Source: Hippasteria phrygiana
Taxonomy: Eukaryota; Echinodermata; Asteroidea; Valvatida; Goniasteridae
Direction of reading: 5' to 3'
DNA: 64,000 nt
Assembly: GCA_037893225.1 (NCBI GenBank)
Contig: JAZGUH010000487.1
Coordinates: 620,001 to 684,000 of the forward strand
Part shown: one piece after another, positions 61,901 to 64,000 of the stretch
Layout: each line of letters opens with the position of its first letter
How positions within the stretch are numbered: position 1 is the first letter of the stretch
Translations under genes and position numbers: made by a program
Notes under the pieces: generated by a model
What the model was told of the DNA's origin: nothing
The model's input: the letters and a program-made list of their open reading frames with translations, nothing else
Database searches by the model: none

Positions 61901-63246
61901 CGCTGACGTCTTGGATCGATCTTGCTCCGATGTCTTGGGTCCGGGCGTTGTTGATATTTGACGGATAAAACTCATTTCTGGTTAAAACACACGGACAAGG
62001 TAAATTTGAAAGGAAAAGGAAGGGAAAAAAAGACCAAAAAATTTAAACAAATAATATATTAATAATAAGTGTATATTTAAATTTTATGAGAACAAATTCA
62101 AGCGAGATGATTTTTAAAAATGTATACACTAGGGTGTGATTTGAAGCACTGACCAATTGATAAGACAATACAATTTGTTTACCTATTATTTATTTTGTAT
62201 TGTTATAGGAGGTTAGCCCAATCAATTGTCAAACTGTTCTTTGGAACCCAGGGTATTTAAATTCAATACAAATATCAAATCACACAGCAAAAAAAATACA
62301 AAGACATAAATCTTAAAAACCTAATTTGTTTAAAATCAAAAGTATAACAAATTACGAACAAATTTCTCATAAAAATGTTTAATTTTGAATAAAGATGTGA
62401 ACAGAGATATTTAACAAGAGTGGGAGTTGAACTTGCTGCCTCCGGATTATACCGTACAAGTGCTCTACCAACTCAGCAACCTTGTCCAAGTTGGCATTCT
62501 GCTGATTTTCGATATCTTTCTTTAGGGGGTGCTAGTTCAAAGTCAGAAACCCTGAATTCAGTACAGCCAGGGATCACGCCCACCTTTATGGTACACACCG
62601 GGAATTGATTGACTGGGTAAAACCTTTTATCTCATAATATCACCACACAAGCCACAATGGAAACAGTTTCTCTTGTGGTTGTTTGACGGTAAAAAACTAC
62701 AAAAATCAGTAAACCAAATGACATCTTACTCCATGAATCGGAAGACAAGAGGCACAAGCTCTCGCGACCGACCCTCGGCCCGATTGGCAAACAGCGCCAT
62801 AGCTTTCCACAACATCTGACGGACGTTCCAATGGTCCGGCCTGTCCACATCTGCCGTGCTCTCTGCCAAGTTCTTTCTGAACAACTCCGACAGATCCTGG
62901 GAGTCTTGGCTGCCAACTTGTGAGGAATCATTCAAACTCAACCTTGTCGTCATCTCGCTTGGGTTCGAAGAGGACTCGAGAAGTGTCGCCATCTTCAGCA
63001 GGTGGTCGGTGTAGACTGACCAGAAACATTTCTTGTCCATACCATATACATGCGATCTGTATTGTAGCCGGCAAAAAAATGACAAATTAGCAAAATAGTG
63101 GCATTTTCTCCTAACTTGTTTCCACAAGAAAAAATGAATAAGATGCCTCTTTCAAGCAAAGCTACTCACTTTATAAGTTCCATGATGGGTTGCCATAGCA
63201 ACTGGAAGTTGATGTAAAGTGACCCTATCAGATACCTCAAGGCAAC
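28844..63246 (-). CDS. UTP20: UTP20 gene, central and 3' part (36 exons), SSU processome
   Basis: Multi-exon gene for UTP20 (DRIM), a very large HEAT/armadillo-repeat scaffold of the U3 snoRNP small-subunit processome. The protein acts in the nucleolus on pre-18S rRNA. The 36 exons join without a phase conflict to 6,369 bases, that is 2,122 residues and a tag stop, against about 2,785 residues for the whole human protein. N-terminal exons are beyond 63246, outside the window. Nearly every exon matches the human family as I remember it: the central DRIM region, the repeated leucine-rich helices, and a basic C-terminus (KKHQNKKVAKKRK) probably for nuclear import and RNA contact. Three acidic low-complexity loops are encoded in exons 3, 19 and 34. 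One intron (44122-45168) has a GC donor. No frameshift or stop interrupts it, so it is most likely functional. Confidence 0.96.
29383..29528 (-). CDS. UTP20: UTP20 exon 35 of window
   Basis: Acceptor accag, donor CAG/gtaaaa. Encodes CQEVLDLIKSLVGLETFSHA and a basic helix ERKQKRALQ. Confidence 0.95.
29660..29800 (+). mobile_element. SINE V, diverged copy
   Basis: gactagtgccccctggataa, then ggcaagacagctcaatgtgt and agaggtttaaacctgctctt follow the SINE V order. Confidence 0.6.
30127..30559 (-). CDS. UTP20: UTP20 exon 34 of window (longest)
   Basis: Acceptor gtaag, donor gtgagg; 433 bp. Encodes VVRNLVFLGKVVHRLHPDE, a Ser/Asp acidic loop (SDSDDDDGDEDEDD), a basic RRTRSRDRG patch, LNWMMRKICRIAALEAAK and LRRTCVIKWLAAVSVDLG. 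Confidence 0.96.
31010..31264 (-). mobile_element. SINE family W, reverse copy
   Basis: Reverse complement has ggttggcctagctgttctac, B box gggttcaaatgcc and the W tail. A (TTTA)n tract at 30980-31008 follows its 3' end, as a SINE tail. Confidence 0.78.
31329..31687 (-). CDS. UTP20: UTP20 exon 33 of window
   Basis: Acceptor ctcag, donor gtgaga. Encodes HLLHPHAWVRLVSAQLFGDL, a basic/acidic loop (KKLKRKRKAEGEE), then LRELVFVFCKQLQSALLDK and DLGDQ. Confidence 0.96.
31912..32100 (+). repeat. Interspersed repeat U, copy 1
   Basis: gaaaagaagactgt-tcaggttgcagaggtcatttt is shared with 41460-41660, as is the flanking cggcggcattt. Confidence 0.75.
32178..32205. repeat. (CA)n microsatellite
   Basis: About 12 CA units in a UTP20 intron. 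Short ca runs recur near 32395 and 32595. Confidence 0.92.
32207..32590. repeat. Two-copy tandem repeat
   Basis: cccattgttcctcttttgtt and actctaactttttcggaagg occur in both halves, about 205 bp apart. Confidence 0.85.
32812..33035 (+). mobile_element. SINE family X copy
   Basis: gctgtggcctcgtggctta head, B box gggttcaagacc, then ttgtgtccttgagcaaggca. Confidence 0.72.
33168..33244. repeat. Long hairpin
   Basis: Arms cggccctgtgttggcaaaag and cttttaccaacacagggccg, about 31 bp each with two mismatches, around a 14-base loop. Probably a tiny foldback element. Confidence 0.88.
33381..33540 (-). CDS. UTP20: UTP20 exon 32 of window
   Basis: Acceptor tttag, donor gtaagg. Encodes ERHADHMLFNVLSALAKMLK and VEIMNTIW. 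Confidence 0.92.
33845..33920. repeat. ~24-bp tandem repeat x3
   Basis: ccctttaaaacagttatgc is repeated three times with C-rich joints. Confidence 0.9.
34030..34408 (-). repeat. Interspersed repeat J, copy 2
   Basis: Inverted relative to 10335-10790 (agcatctatgcacacgaaac; gacagcacaccaggtgccat on the minus strand). Confidence 0.8.
34476..34670 (-). CDS. UTP20: UTP20 exon 31 of window
   Basis: Acceptor cgcag, donor gtatac; 65 codons. Encodes MQWLRDDKPSHQRLASQLTG, FQRRLGEVLQQV and a charged end DREQK. Confidence 0.95.
35025..35215 (+). repeat. Interspersed repeat S copy
   Basis: caccaacagtggaagttacc and cgcctgggtctataggtctg, also at 59210-59270. Confidence 0.8.
35292..35411 (-). CDS. UTP20: UTP20 exon 30 of window
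   Basis: Acceptor tacag, donor gtaaag; 40 codons. Encodes GMFFIPMATRLVNDDSAKC and ALAIKSLLQK (GMFFIP..INDDSATC in vertebrates). Confidence 0.97.
35609..35758 (-). CDS. UTP20: UTP20 exon 29 of window
   Basis: Acceptor cacag, donor gtcagg; 50 codons. Encodes LLDYPLGKRLRRHLEFFV, then TGRESTLEMLATIFSSFPQ. Confidence 0.97.
36180..36335 (+). mobile_element. MITE family D fragment
   Basis: aagaacaatatagttgaaac and aatggattgagtacatgcag match the body of 38733-39056; ends cgtagtcaagaggtt. Confidence 0.72.
36374..36484 (-). CDS. UTP20: UTP20 exon 28 of window
   Basis: Acceptor accag, donor gtacag; 37 codons. Encodes AILTRKLIVPEMHDVMKKV and VRLQCRQ (RVQCRQ in vertebrates). Confidence 0.95.
36765..37191. 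mobile_element. TTAA-flanked MITE family P
   Basis: TTAAccagttcgcgccgg at the left and ccgacgcgaactggTTAA at the right. 427 bp, no transposase. CpG-rich ends. Confidence 0.85.
37580..37711 (-). CDS. UTP20: UTP20 exon 27 of window
   Basis: Acceptor ttgcag, donor gtacac; 44 codons. Encodes NEKQLQVLLSYAEEDMHD and RQATAFGLLK, nearly identical to vertebrates. Confidence 0.97.
37848..38162 (-). mobile_element. MITE family D, reverse copy
   Basis: ctgaatacggacgatggcca to cagacacaagtggttaa; same body as 38733-39056 inverted. About 570 bp separate the two starts, so they face each other around a LINE fragment. Confidence 0.82.
38388..38660 (+). mobile_element. LINE 3' end (reverse transcriptase C-terminal fragment)
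   Basis: ORF 38388-38588 encodes RSFSVYGPRVWNKLPGYMRD and HTFKTLLKAHLF, the typical end of ORF2 of CR1/L2-type non-LTR retrotransposons, then a 3' UTR with gcgctttataaatg. The rest of the element is missing, so it is a dead 5'-truncated copy in a UTP20 intron. Confidence 0.8.
38733..39056 (+). mobile_element. MITE family D, forward copy
   Basis: TTAACCCCTTGTGTCCAGC start and ccgtattcaagaggtaaa end. Shares the inner motif gtgcagccaagcgta with family B. Confidence 0.8.
39093..39263 (-). CDS. UTP20: UTP20 exon 26 of window
   Basis: Acceptor ctcag, donor gtcagt; 57 codons. Encodes ALRCVTWMMRFPLPSI (LIWVLRFPLPSI in vertebrates), LTKTLFRILHNHAAAGAAKG and FDIVVCCFK. Confidence 0.97.
39478..39583. 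mobile_element. Short TIR element
   Basis: Inverted cagcagacataccggt and accggtatgtctgctg about 75 bp apart, in a UTP20 intron. Confidence 0.75.
40255..40371 (-). CDS. UTP20: UTP20 exon 25 of window
   Basis: Acceptor ttcag, donor gtaatg; 39 codons. Encodes LLHVNLKRSKLSPS and HLEMLDPFVQVLMDSL. Confidence 0.95.
41179..41326 (-). CDS. UTP20: UTP20 exon 24 of window
   Basis: Acceptor ggcag, donor gtgaga. Encodes PPPDPRAGPASCYLLPPAPK and VSQKTNMHLIVEYGLQ, matching the family's PDPRLPPQSCLLLPPTP and KTNMHIFIESGL. Confidence 0.97.
41460..41660 (+). repeat. Interspersed repeat U, copy 2
   Basis: Parallels 31912-32100 base by base with small gaps. Next to it a variant with gaaatcaggaaaaatc. Confidence 0.75.
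42291..42457 (-). CDS. UTP20: UTP20 exon 23 of window
   Basis: Acceptor tatag, donor gtaaga. Encodes KATDVLQHVTMGMIANPGIA and DNMLIYIHGLVTETIPYL. Confidence 0.95.
43197..43364 (-). CDS. UTP20: UTP20 exon 22 of window
   Basis: Acceptor ttcag, donor gtcagt; 56 codons. Encodes NKELFGEVAEEKEV, VEARSTKGYDCYEMIAKVVG and LLLPLKE; one of the best-conserved UTP20 stretches. Confidence 0.97.
43750..43985. mobile_element. Foldback family F, diverged copy
   Basis: aggggccaattttacggaac, ggttaccagccaaaactcca and atgctaagcaactttg follow the order of the other F copies. Confidence 0.65.
44023..44121 (-). CDS. UTP20: UTP20 exon 21 of window
   Basis: Acceptor accag, donor gtaaga; 33 codons. Encodes LHVLSFTLHALLHSILPTL (VHVLTFTVHMLL in vertebrates). 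Confidence 0.95.
44205..44455 (-). mobile_element. SINE family W, reverse copy
   Basis: Reverse complement: B box gggttcgaatc, agtccctgcctgattctgtt, then ctgaacatttctttg and ttcttcaggctttcgatcta as at 31010-31264. Confidence 0.75.
45167..45168 (-). other. GC splice donor (GC-AG intron)
   Basis: The exon end CAG is followed on the minus strand by gcaggt. Only this junction joins TRGYQ to LHVLSFTLH in phase 0, as the family requires. Confidence 0.85.
45169..45465 (-). CDS. UTP20: UTP20 exon 20 of window
   Basis: Acceptor ttcag; 99 codons, phase 0-0. Encodes LRVPIALAMVKLLQALPS, LPGILLKVCQMLKSRAKDV and LRHALTRGYQ. The donor is GC: reading GGATATCAG/gcaggt keeps the frame with the next exon, while a GT choice 4 bp on would not. 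Confidence 0.95.
46373..46593 (-). CDS. UTP20: UTP20 exon 19 of window (acidic loop)
   Basis: Acceptor accag, donor gtattt. About 30 residues of almost pure Asp/Glu (SDDEDDDENDEEDQEEQEE) precede KIHRIIVASILPKLHKTL. The second part is the conserved ILPRLHKCL helix of the family. The acidic loop is probably disordered. Confidence 0.95.
46859..47371. mobile_element. hAT-like MITE containing a GC-rich minisatellite
   Basis: Perfect 25-bp inverted ends (cagtgttggagcaaaggcat... and its complement), starting CAGTG. Flanks caaaattc and ctaaattc look like an 8-bp target duplication, both hAT traits. The inside is a tandem array of ggggccttgagagtgggagc-type units (22-30 bp), mostly on the right arm. 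It sits in the UTP20 intron between exons 18 and 19. Confidence 0.87.
47619..47731 (-). CDS. UTP20: UTP20 exon 18 of window
   Basis: Acceptor ttcag, donor gtagga. Encodes LVVAVLDGFHFDLSL (VIVLEAFHFD in vertebrates) and a Ser/Thr/Val-rich loop that leads into the acidic region of the next exon. Confidence 0.93.
48025..48270. mobile_element. Foldback family F, copy 2
   Basis: tcaggggccaatttcatagagctgctt... to ...agctatgaaattggcccctga; long arms with repeated gcttaagca. Abuts family D at 48270. Confidence 0.88.
48270..48588 (-). mobile_element. MITE family D, reverse copy 2
   Basis: gttgaatacagacaatggcc to cagacacaagggggttaa. Directly adjacent to a foldback F element. Confidence 0.8.
48706..48980 (-). 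CDS. UTP20: UTP20 exon 17 of window
   Basis: Acceptor gacag, donor gtacgg. Opens HHRRMRALRRLALFARQGD (HRRARALKKLAK in vertebrates), then QFLLPMATAIIFDQ and RFYYMILKQYLRLV. Confidence 0.96.
49321..49530. mobile_element. TTAA-flanked MITE family B, copy 2
   Basis: TTAATCCCTTGAGTACGG to CCGTAAGCAAGGGGTTAA; body matches 1446-1661. Confidence 0.88.
49694..49719. repeat. Poly-T tract
   Basis: Long T-run, possibly the poly(A) tail of a reverse-oriented retroposed element; not otherwise identified. Confidence 0.8.
50130..50267 (-). CDS. UTP20: UTP20 exon 16 of window
   Basis: Acceptor cacag, donor gtattc; phase 0-0. Encodes IGLLSDIVRLFPDQPQFR and VEIDFFENIRHIQ, the family's MDFFENMKHIQ motif. Confidence 0.96.
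50660..50815 (-). CDS. UTP20: UTP20 exon 15 of window
   Basis: Acceptor tacag, donor gtgatg; 52 codons, phase 0-0. Encodes ISMRDNSAHFLKTLLEKIAS and FSRAIRDALRLKSE. Confidence 0.95.
51252..51470. mobile_element. Foldback family F, copy 3
   Basis: gggctaatttcagagagctg to gtgaaactggcccctgg with inner gcttaagcacaaaaaa repeats. A second, partial F-like stretch precedes it (51125-51240). Confidence 0.82.
51541..51820 (-). CDS. UTP20: UTP20 exon 14 of window
   Basis: Acceptor ttcag, donor gtgaat. Encodes LCEVFTAMSDKDATMGI, then YRLAGFRQANQRL and PIVYNCFYMIMK (VMHNCFYNL in vertebrates). Confidence 0.96.
52007..52080 (-). CDS. UTP20: UTP20 exon 13 of window
   Basis: Acceptor gacag, donor gtaagt; 74 bp. 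Encodes ELDILHTVRNVIKLCQNPAD. Confidence 0.93.
52601..53107. mobile_element. TTAA-flanked element G inside family A
   Basis: TTAAgcctggtttccatatcg to cgatatggaaactaggctTTAA, about 507 bp. A 176-codon open frame crosses its left border and resembles no protein I know, so it is judged accidental. Contains a perfect 23-bp hairpin. Confidence 0.85.
52733..52781. repeat. Perfect 23-bp hairpin in element G
   Basis: Left arm gcagacgatcggcaaagttg (and 3 more bases), 3-base loop ttg, and an exact complement. Confidence 0.95.
53419..53509 (-). CDS. UTP20: UTP20 exon 12 of window
   Basis: Acceptor aacag, donor gtaaat. Encodes PKQSSVLVGLLLPFLRK, a direct match to the family's KEQSSVLxxLLLPFL. Confidence 0.96.
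53807..53948 (-). CDS. UTP20: UTP20 exon 11 of window
   Basis: Acceptor gacag, weaker donor AA/gtcagt. Encodes RLLLPYIPAVLQYLSSSV, then a charged loop and KELNILSK across the splice. The donor is chosen because the next exon supplies the missing base of the Lys codon. Confidence 0.92.
54520..54755 (-). CDS. UTP20: UTP20 exon 10 of window
   Basis: Acceptor aacag, donor gtactt. Encodes RFHPLLAKHRPSESSCTIL, a Ser/Ala-rich helix, IAMVMEIVEHLL and an acidic loop. The human segment here is shorter on the acidic side. Confidence 0.92.
55075..55260 (+). mobile_element. SINE family X tail
   Basis: cttgtgtccttgagcaagac, ttctctccaccaggagtaat and a related 3' part as at 32890-33035; head degraded. Confidence 0.65.
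55568..55791 (-). CDS. UTP20: UTP20 exon 9 of window
   Basis: Acceptor gacag, donor gtaaga. Encodes LALLRLVEFFGIFEQHP, FEAAVWPQISSLA and TPLLKLVLVWS, alpha-helical repeats. Confidence 0.96.
56312..56441 (-). CDS. UTP20: UTP20 exon 8 of window
   Basis: Acceptor ttttag, donor CAG/gtatgc. Encodes LDTIGVIFSKLGHRIEPF and SLLASYAHLLDQRDQ; the LDQR end is a family hallmark. Confidence 0.95.
56934..57153. mobile_element. MITE family H, copy 2
   Basis: Perfect 20-plus-bp inverted ends aataagccagttcggtattt and aaataccgaactggcttatt. 220 bp, with ggttattcgggataa near both ends of the inside. Confidence 0.9.
57426..57504 (-). CDS. UTP20: UTP20 exon 7 of window
   Basis: Acceptor ttgcag, donor gtgagc. 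Encodes MMTEFLESLSLSAVIPLKKQ. A second in-line cag 10 bp downstream would break the frame, so the upstream acceptor is taken. Confidence 0.9.
58017..58238. mobile_element. TTAA-flanked MITE family B, copy 3
   Basis: TTAACCCCTTGAGTGCGG to CCGTACGCAAGGGGTTAA, 222 bp; closest to copy 1. Confidence 0.9.
58955..59121 (-). CDS. UTP20: UTP20 exon 6 of window
   Basis: Acceptor taaag, donor gtaccc. Encodes ILYGKMMSKTG, RATILRFIAGS and FLDLVLEPCK, near-identical in pattern to the ILYGRM...RFLAG...FLDLL stretch of the DRIM region. Confidence 0.96.
59195..59425 (+). repeat. Interspersed repeat S copy
   Basis: Same order as 35025-35215; an inverted copy lies 300 bp downstream at 59715-59995, so together they could form a long hairpin. 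Confidence 0.78.
59715..59995 (-). repeat. Interspersed repeat S, inverted copy
   Basis: ttttcagacctatagaccca and taactcccaccattggtgag are the complement of the forward copy. Confidence 0.78.
60028..60239 (-). CDS. UTP20: UTP20 exon 5 of window
   Basis: Acceptor ccccag, donor gtaaga. Encodes IQKGVLGCLMTYNHPYLTPY and then KKFRETLVQFSIDE, ending GLLPVLLR. Strong UTP20 match (CIMTYKHP in vertebrates). Confidence 0.96.
60649..60847. mobile_element. Foldback element R
   Basis: Arms of about 40 bp: gactagagccctgggtctat and the matching atagacccagagttctagtc, plus gacttgaagctggatt inside each arm. Confidence 0.85.
61246..61336 (-). CDS. UTP20: UTP20 exon 4 of window
   Basis: Acceptor ttttag, donor gtaagt. 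Encodes TYLQLFSKFKDPKSMYKEPQ then LRQLYFD, matching the FSKFxNPRxLY stretch of the family. Confidence 0.93.
61756..61977 (-). CDS. UTP20: UTP20 exon 3 of window (acidic/basic loop)
   Basis: Acceptor aaccag, donor CAG/gtgaac. Opens with NEFYPSNINN, then an acidic loop (QMDDDETGEESF) and a basic stretch (KGKKTTKGKG). This is probably a disordered linker between helical repeats. Placed by the FYPS opening, phase and neighbours. Confidence 0.85.
62420..62590 (-). mobile_element. SINE V, reverse copy
   Basis: Reverse complement: gtgatccctggctgtac, ggttgctgagttggtagagc and B box agttcaactccc. Confidence 0.78.
62730..63056 (-). CDS. UTP20: UTP20 exon 2 of window
   Basis: Acceptor atacag, donor gtaaga. 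Encodes SHVYGMDKKCFWSVYTDHLL, a variable Ser-rich loop, RPDHWNVRQMLWKAMALF and SRELVPLVFRFM. All are recognisable UTP20 segments. Confidence 0.95.
63170..63246 (-). CDS. UTP20: UTP20 exon 1 of window
   Basis: First UTP20 exon visible. Acceptor tgccag, donor gtgag. Encodes ALRYLIGSLYINF and QPIMELI, a HEAT-type helix pair that continues into the next exon as KSHVYGMDKK. Confidence 0.9.
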
Positions 63247-63491
63247 CTGGCAACACAAAAAGATACAGACATTAGGAGCTGTCAGAAGGGCATGAGAAGA
63301 TTCTCGGTAATACATGAATTTGTACTATATGTCAAGGATAGAAAACAGCCTCAATATCAAAGTTTTCTGATATGAAAAGCTGACGAAAAATCTAGAGACG
63401 GTAAAAACACAGGAAATCATGAAACTGACACATGGGTCTTTATTCTTCATTTGCTTCAATGGCTTAAAACTGTCCAATGTGCCCACCTGTT

Positions 63492-63560
63492 TTCAATTCA
63501 ATTCAATTCAATTCAATTCAATTCAATTCAATTCAATTCAATTCAATTCAATTCAATTCA
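63492..63560. repeat. (TTCAA)n microsatellite
   Basis: About 14 units of attca in tandem. Confidence 0.96.
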
Positions 63561-63617
63561 TTTCACTGATTAAATACAGATGCATTTAGTGGTTGAATTC
63601 AATTAAGGATGATTAAT

Positions 63618-64000
63618 TGTGGCCACCTGTCTATTGCTGCCACCTGTCTGTGTCACGGTCAGCTGTCCACTGGGGCCAACTGGTAACCCTTCTGTTGTGT
63701 CCAAGTAGTCACATTGTTTACTTGTCTATTGTGGCCACCTGACTGCTGTGGCCAACTGTCTGTCATAGCCACATTTTCATTGTGGCCACCTGCCCATTGT
63801 GGCCGCCTGCCCATTGCGGCCGCCTGCCCATTGCGGCCGCCTGCCCATCGCGGCCGCCTGCCCATCGCGGCCGCCTGCCCATTGCGGCCGCCTGCCCATT
63901 GCGGCCGCCTGCCCATCGCGGCCACCTGTCCATCGGGGCCACCTGTCCATCGCGGCCACCTGTTTATTGCGGCCACCTGTCCATTGTGACCACCTGTCCA
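63618..64000. repeat. 17-bp minisatellite, runs off the window
   Basis: Unit cctgcccattgcggccg and variants; sharp from 63780, degenerate before. Open frames across it are repeat artefacts (17 residues = 3 units). Confidence 0.93.

Noticed and set aside
63659..63989. Long open frames on both strands at the window end
   Set aside because: Products of a 17-bp tandem repeat with no stop in any frame.

Overview
The window is eukaryotic: about 64 kb of AT-rich genomic DNA with long introns, GT-AG splice sites and many short transposable elements. It carries parts of two conserved animal genes that converge tail to tail. On the + strand (466-21977) is the 3' part of a low-density lipoprotein receptor-related protein, identified as LRP1 from its last beta-propeller, RKRR furin-type site, six trailing EGF modules, transmembrane exon and NPxY tail. 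On the - strand (63246 down to 28844) is most of UTP20 (DRIM), a giant HEAT-repeat protein of the small-subunit processome. Gene content plus the abundance of foldback and TTAA-flanked MITEs and tRNA-derived SINEs suggests an invertebrate deuterostome, most likely an echinoderm; the species is inference.

Region by region: 1-22 kb holds 15 constitutive LRP1 exons, all phase-compatible, plus one candidate alternative terminal exon (20566-20646) that would replace the NPxY tail with a tail ending in a PDZ-ligand-like sequence. 22-28.8 kb is the intergenic or 3'-UTR zone with a nested AT-rich tandem array (25.6-27.5 kb). 28.8-63.2 kb holds 36 UTP20 exons in perfect phase (6,369 coding bases, 2,122 residues plus stop); its N-terminal exons lie beyond the window. 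63.5-64 kb ends in a TTCAA microsatellite and a 17-bp minisatellite.

The two genes have no functional link that I can see: LRP1 is an endocytic and signalling receptor at the cell surface, and UTP20 works in nucleolar 18S rRNA maturation. They share only the neighbourhood. Introns are dense with mobile elements: at least four TTAA-flanked MITE families, hAT-like elements, foldback elements, three tRNA-derived SINE families and one LINE 3' end. Several are nested inside each other.

I found no CRISPR, prokaryotic operon, rRNA or functional tRNA gene. The most notable points are the alternative LRP1 tail exon, a duplicated in-frame splice acceptor before the LRP1 transmembrane exon, a GC-AG intron in UTP20, a transposon terminus forming part of an LRP1 splice donor, two unrelated insertions at the same TTAA of one repeat family, and a hAT-like element that contains a minisatellite.
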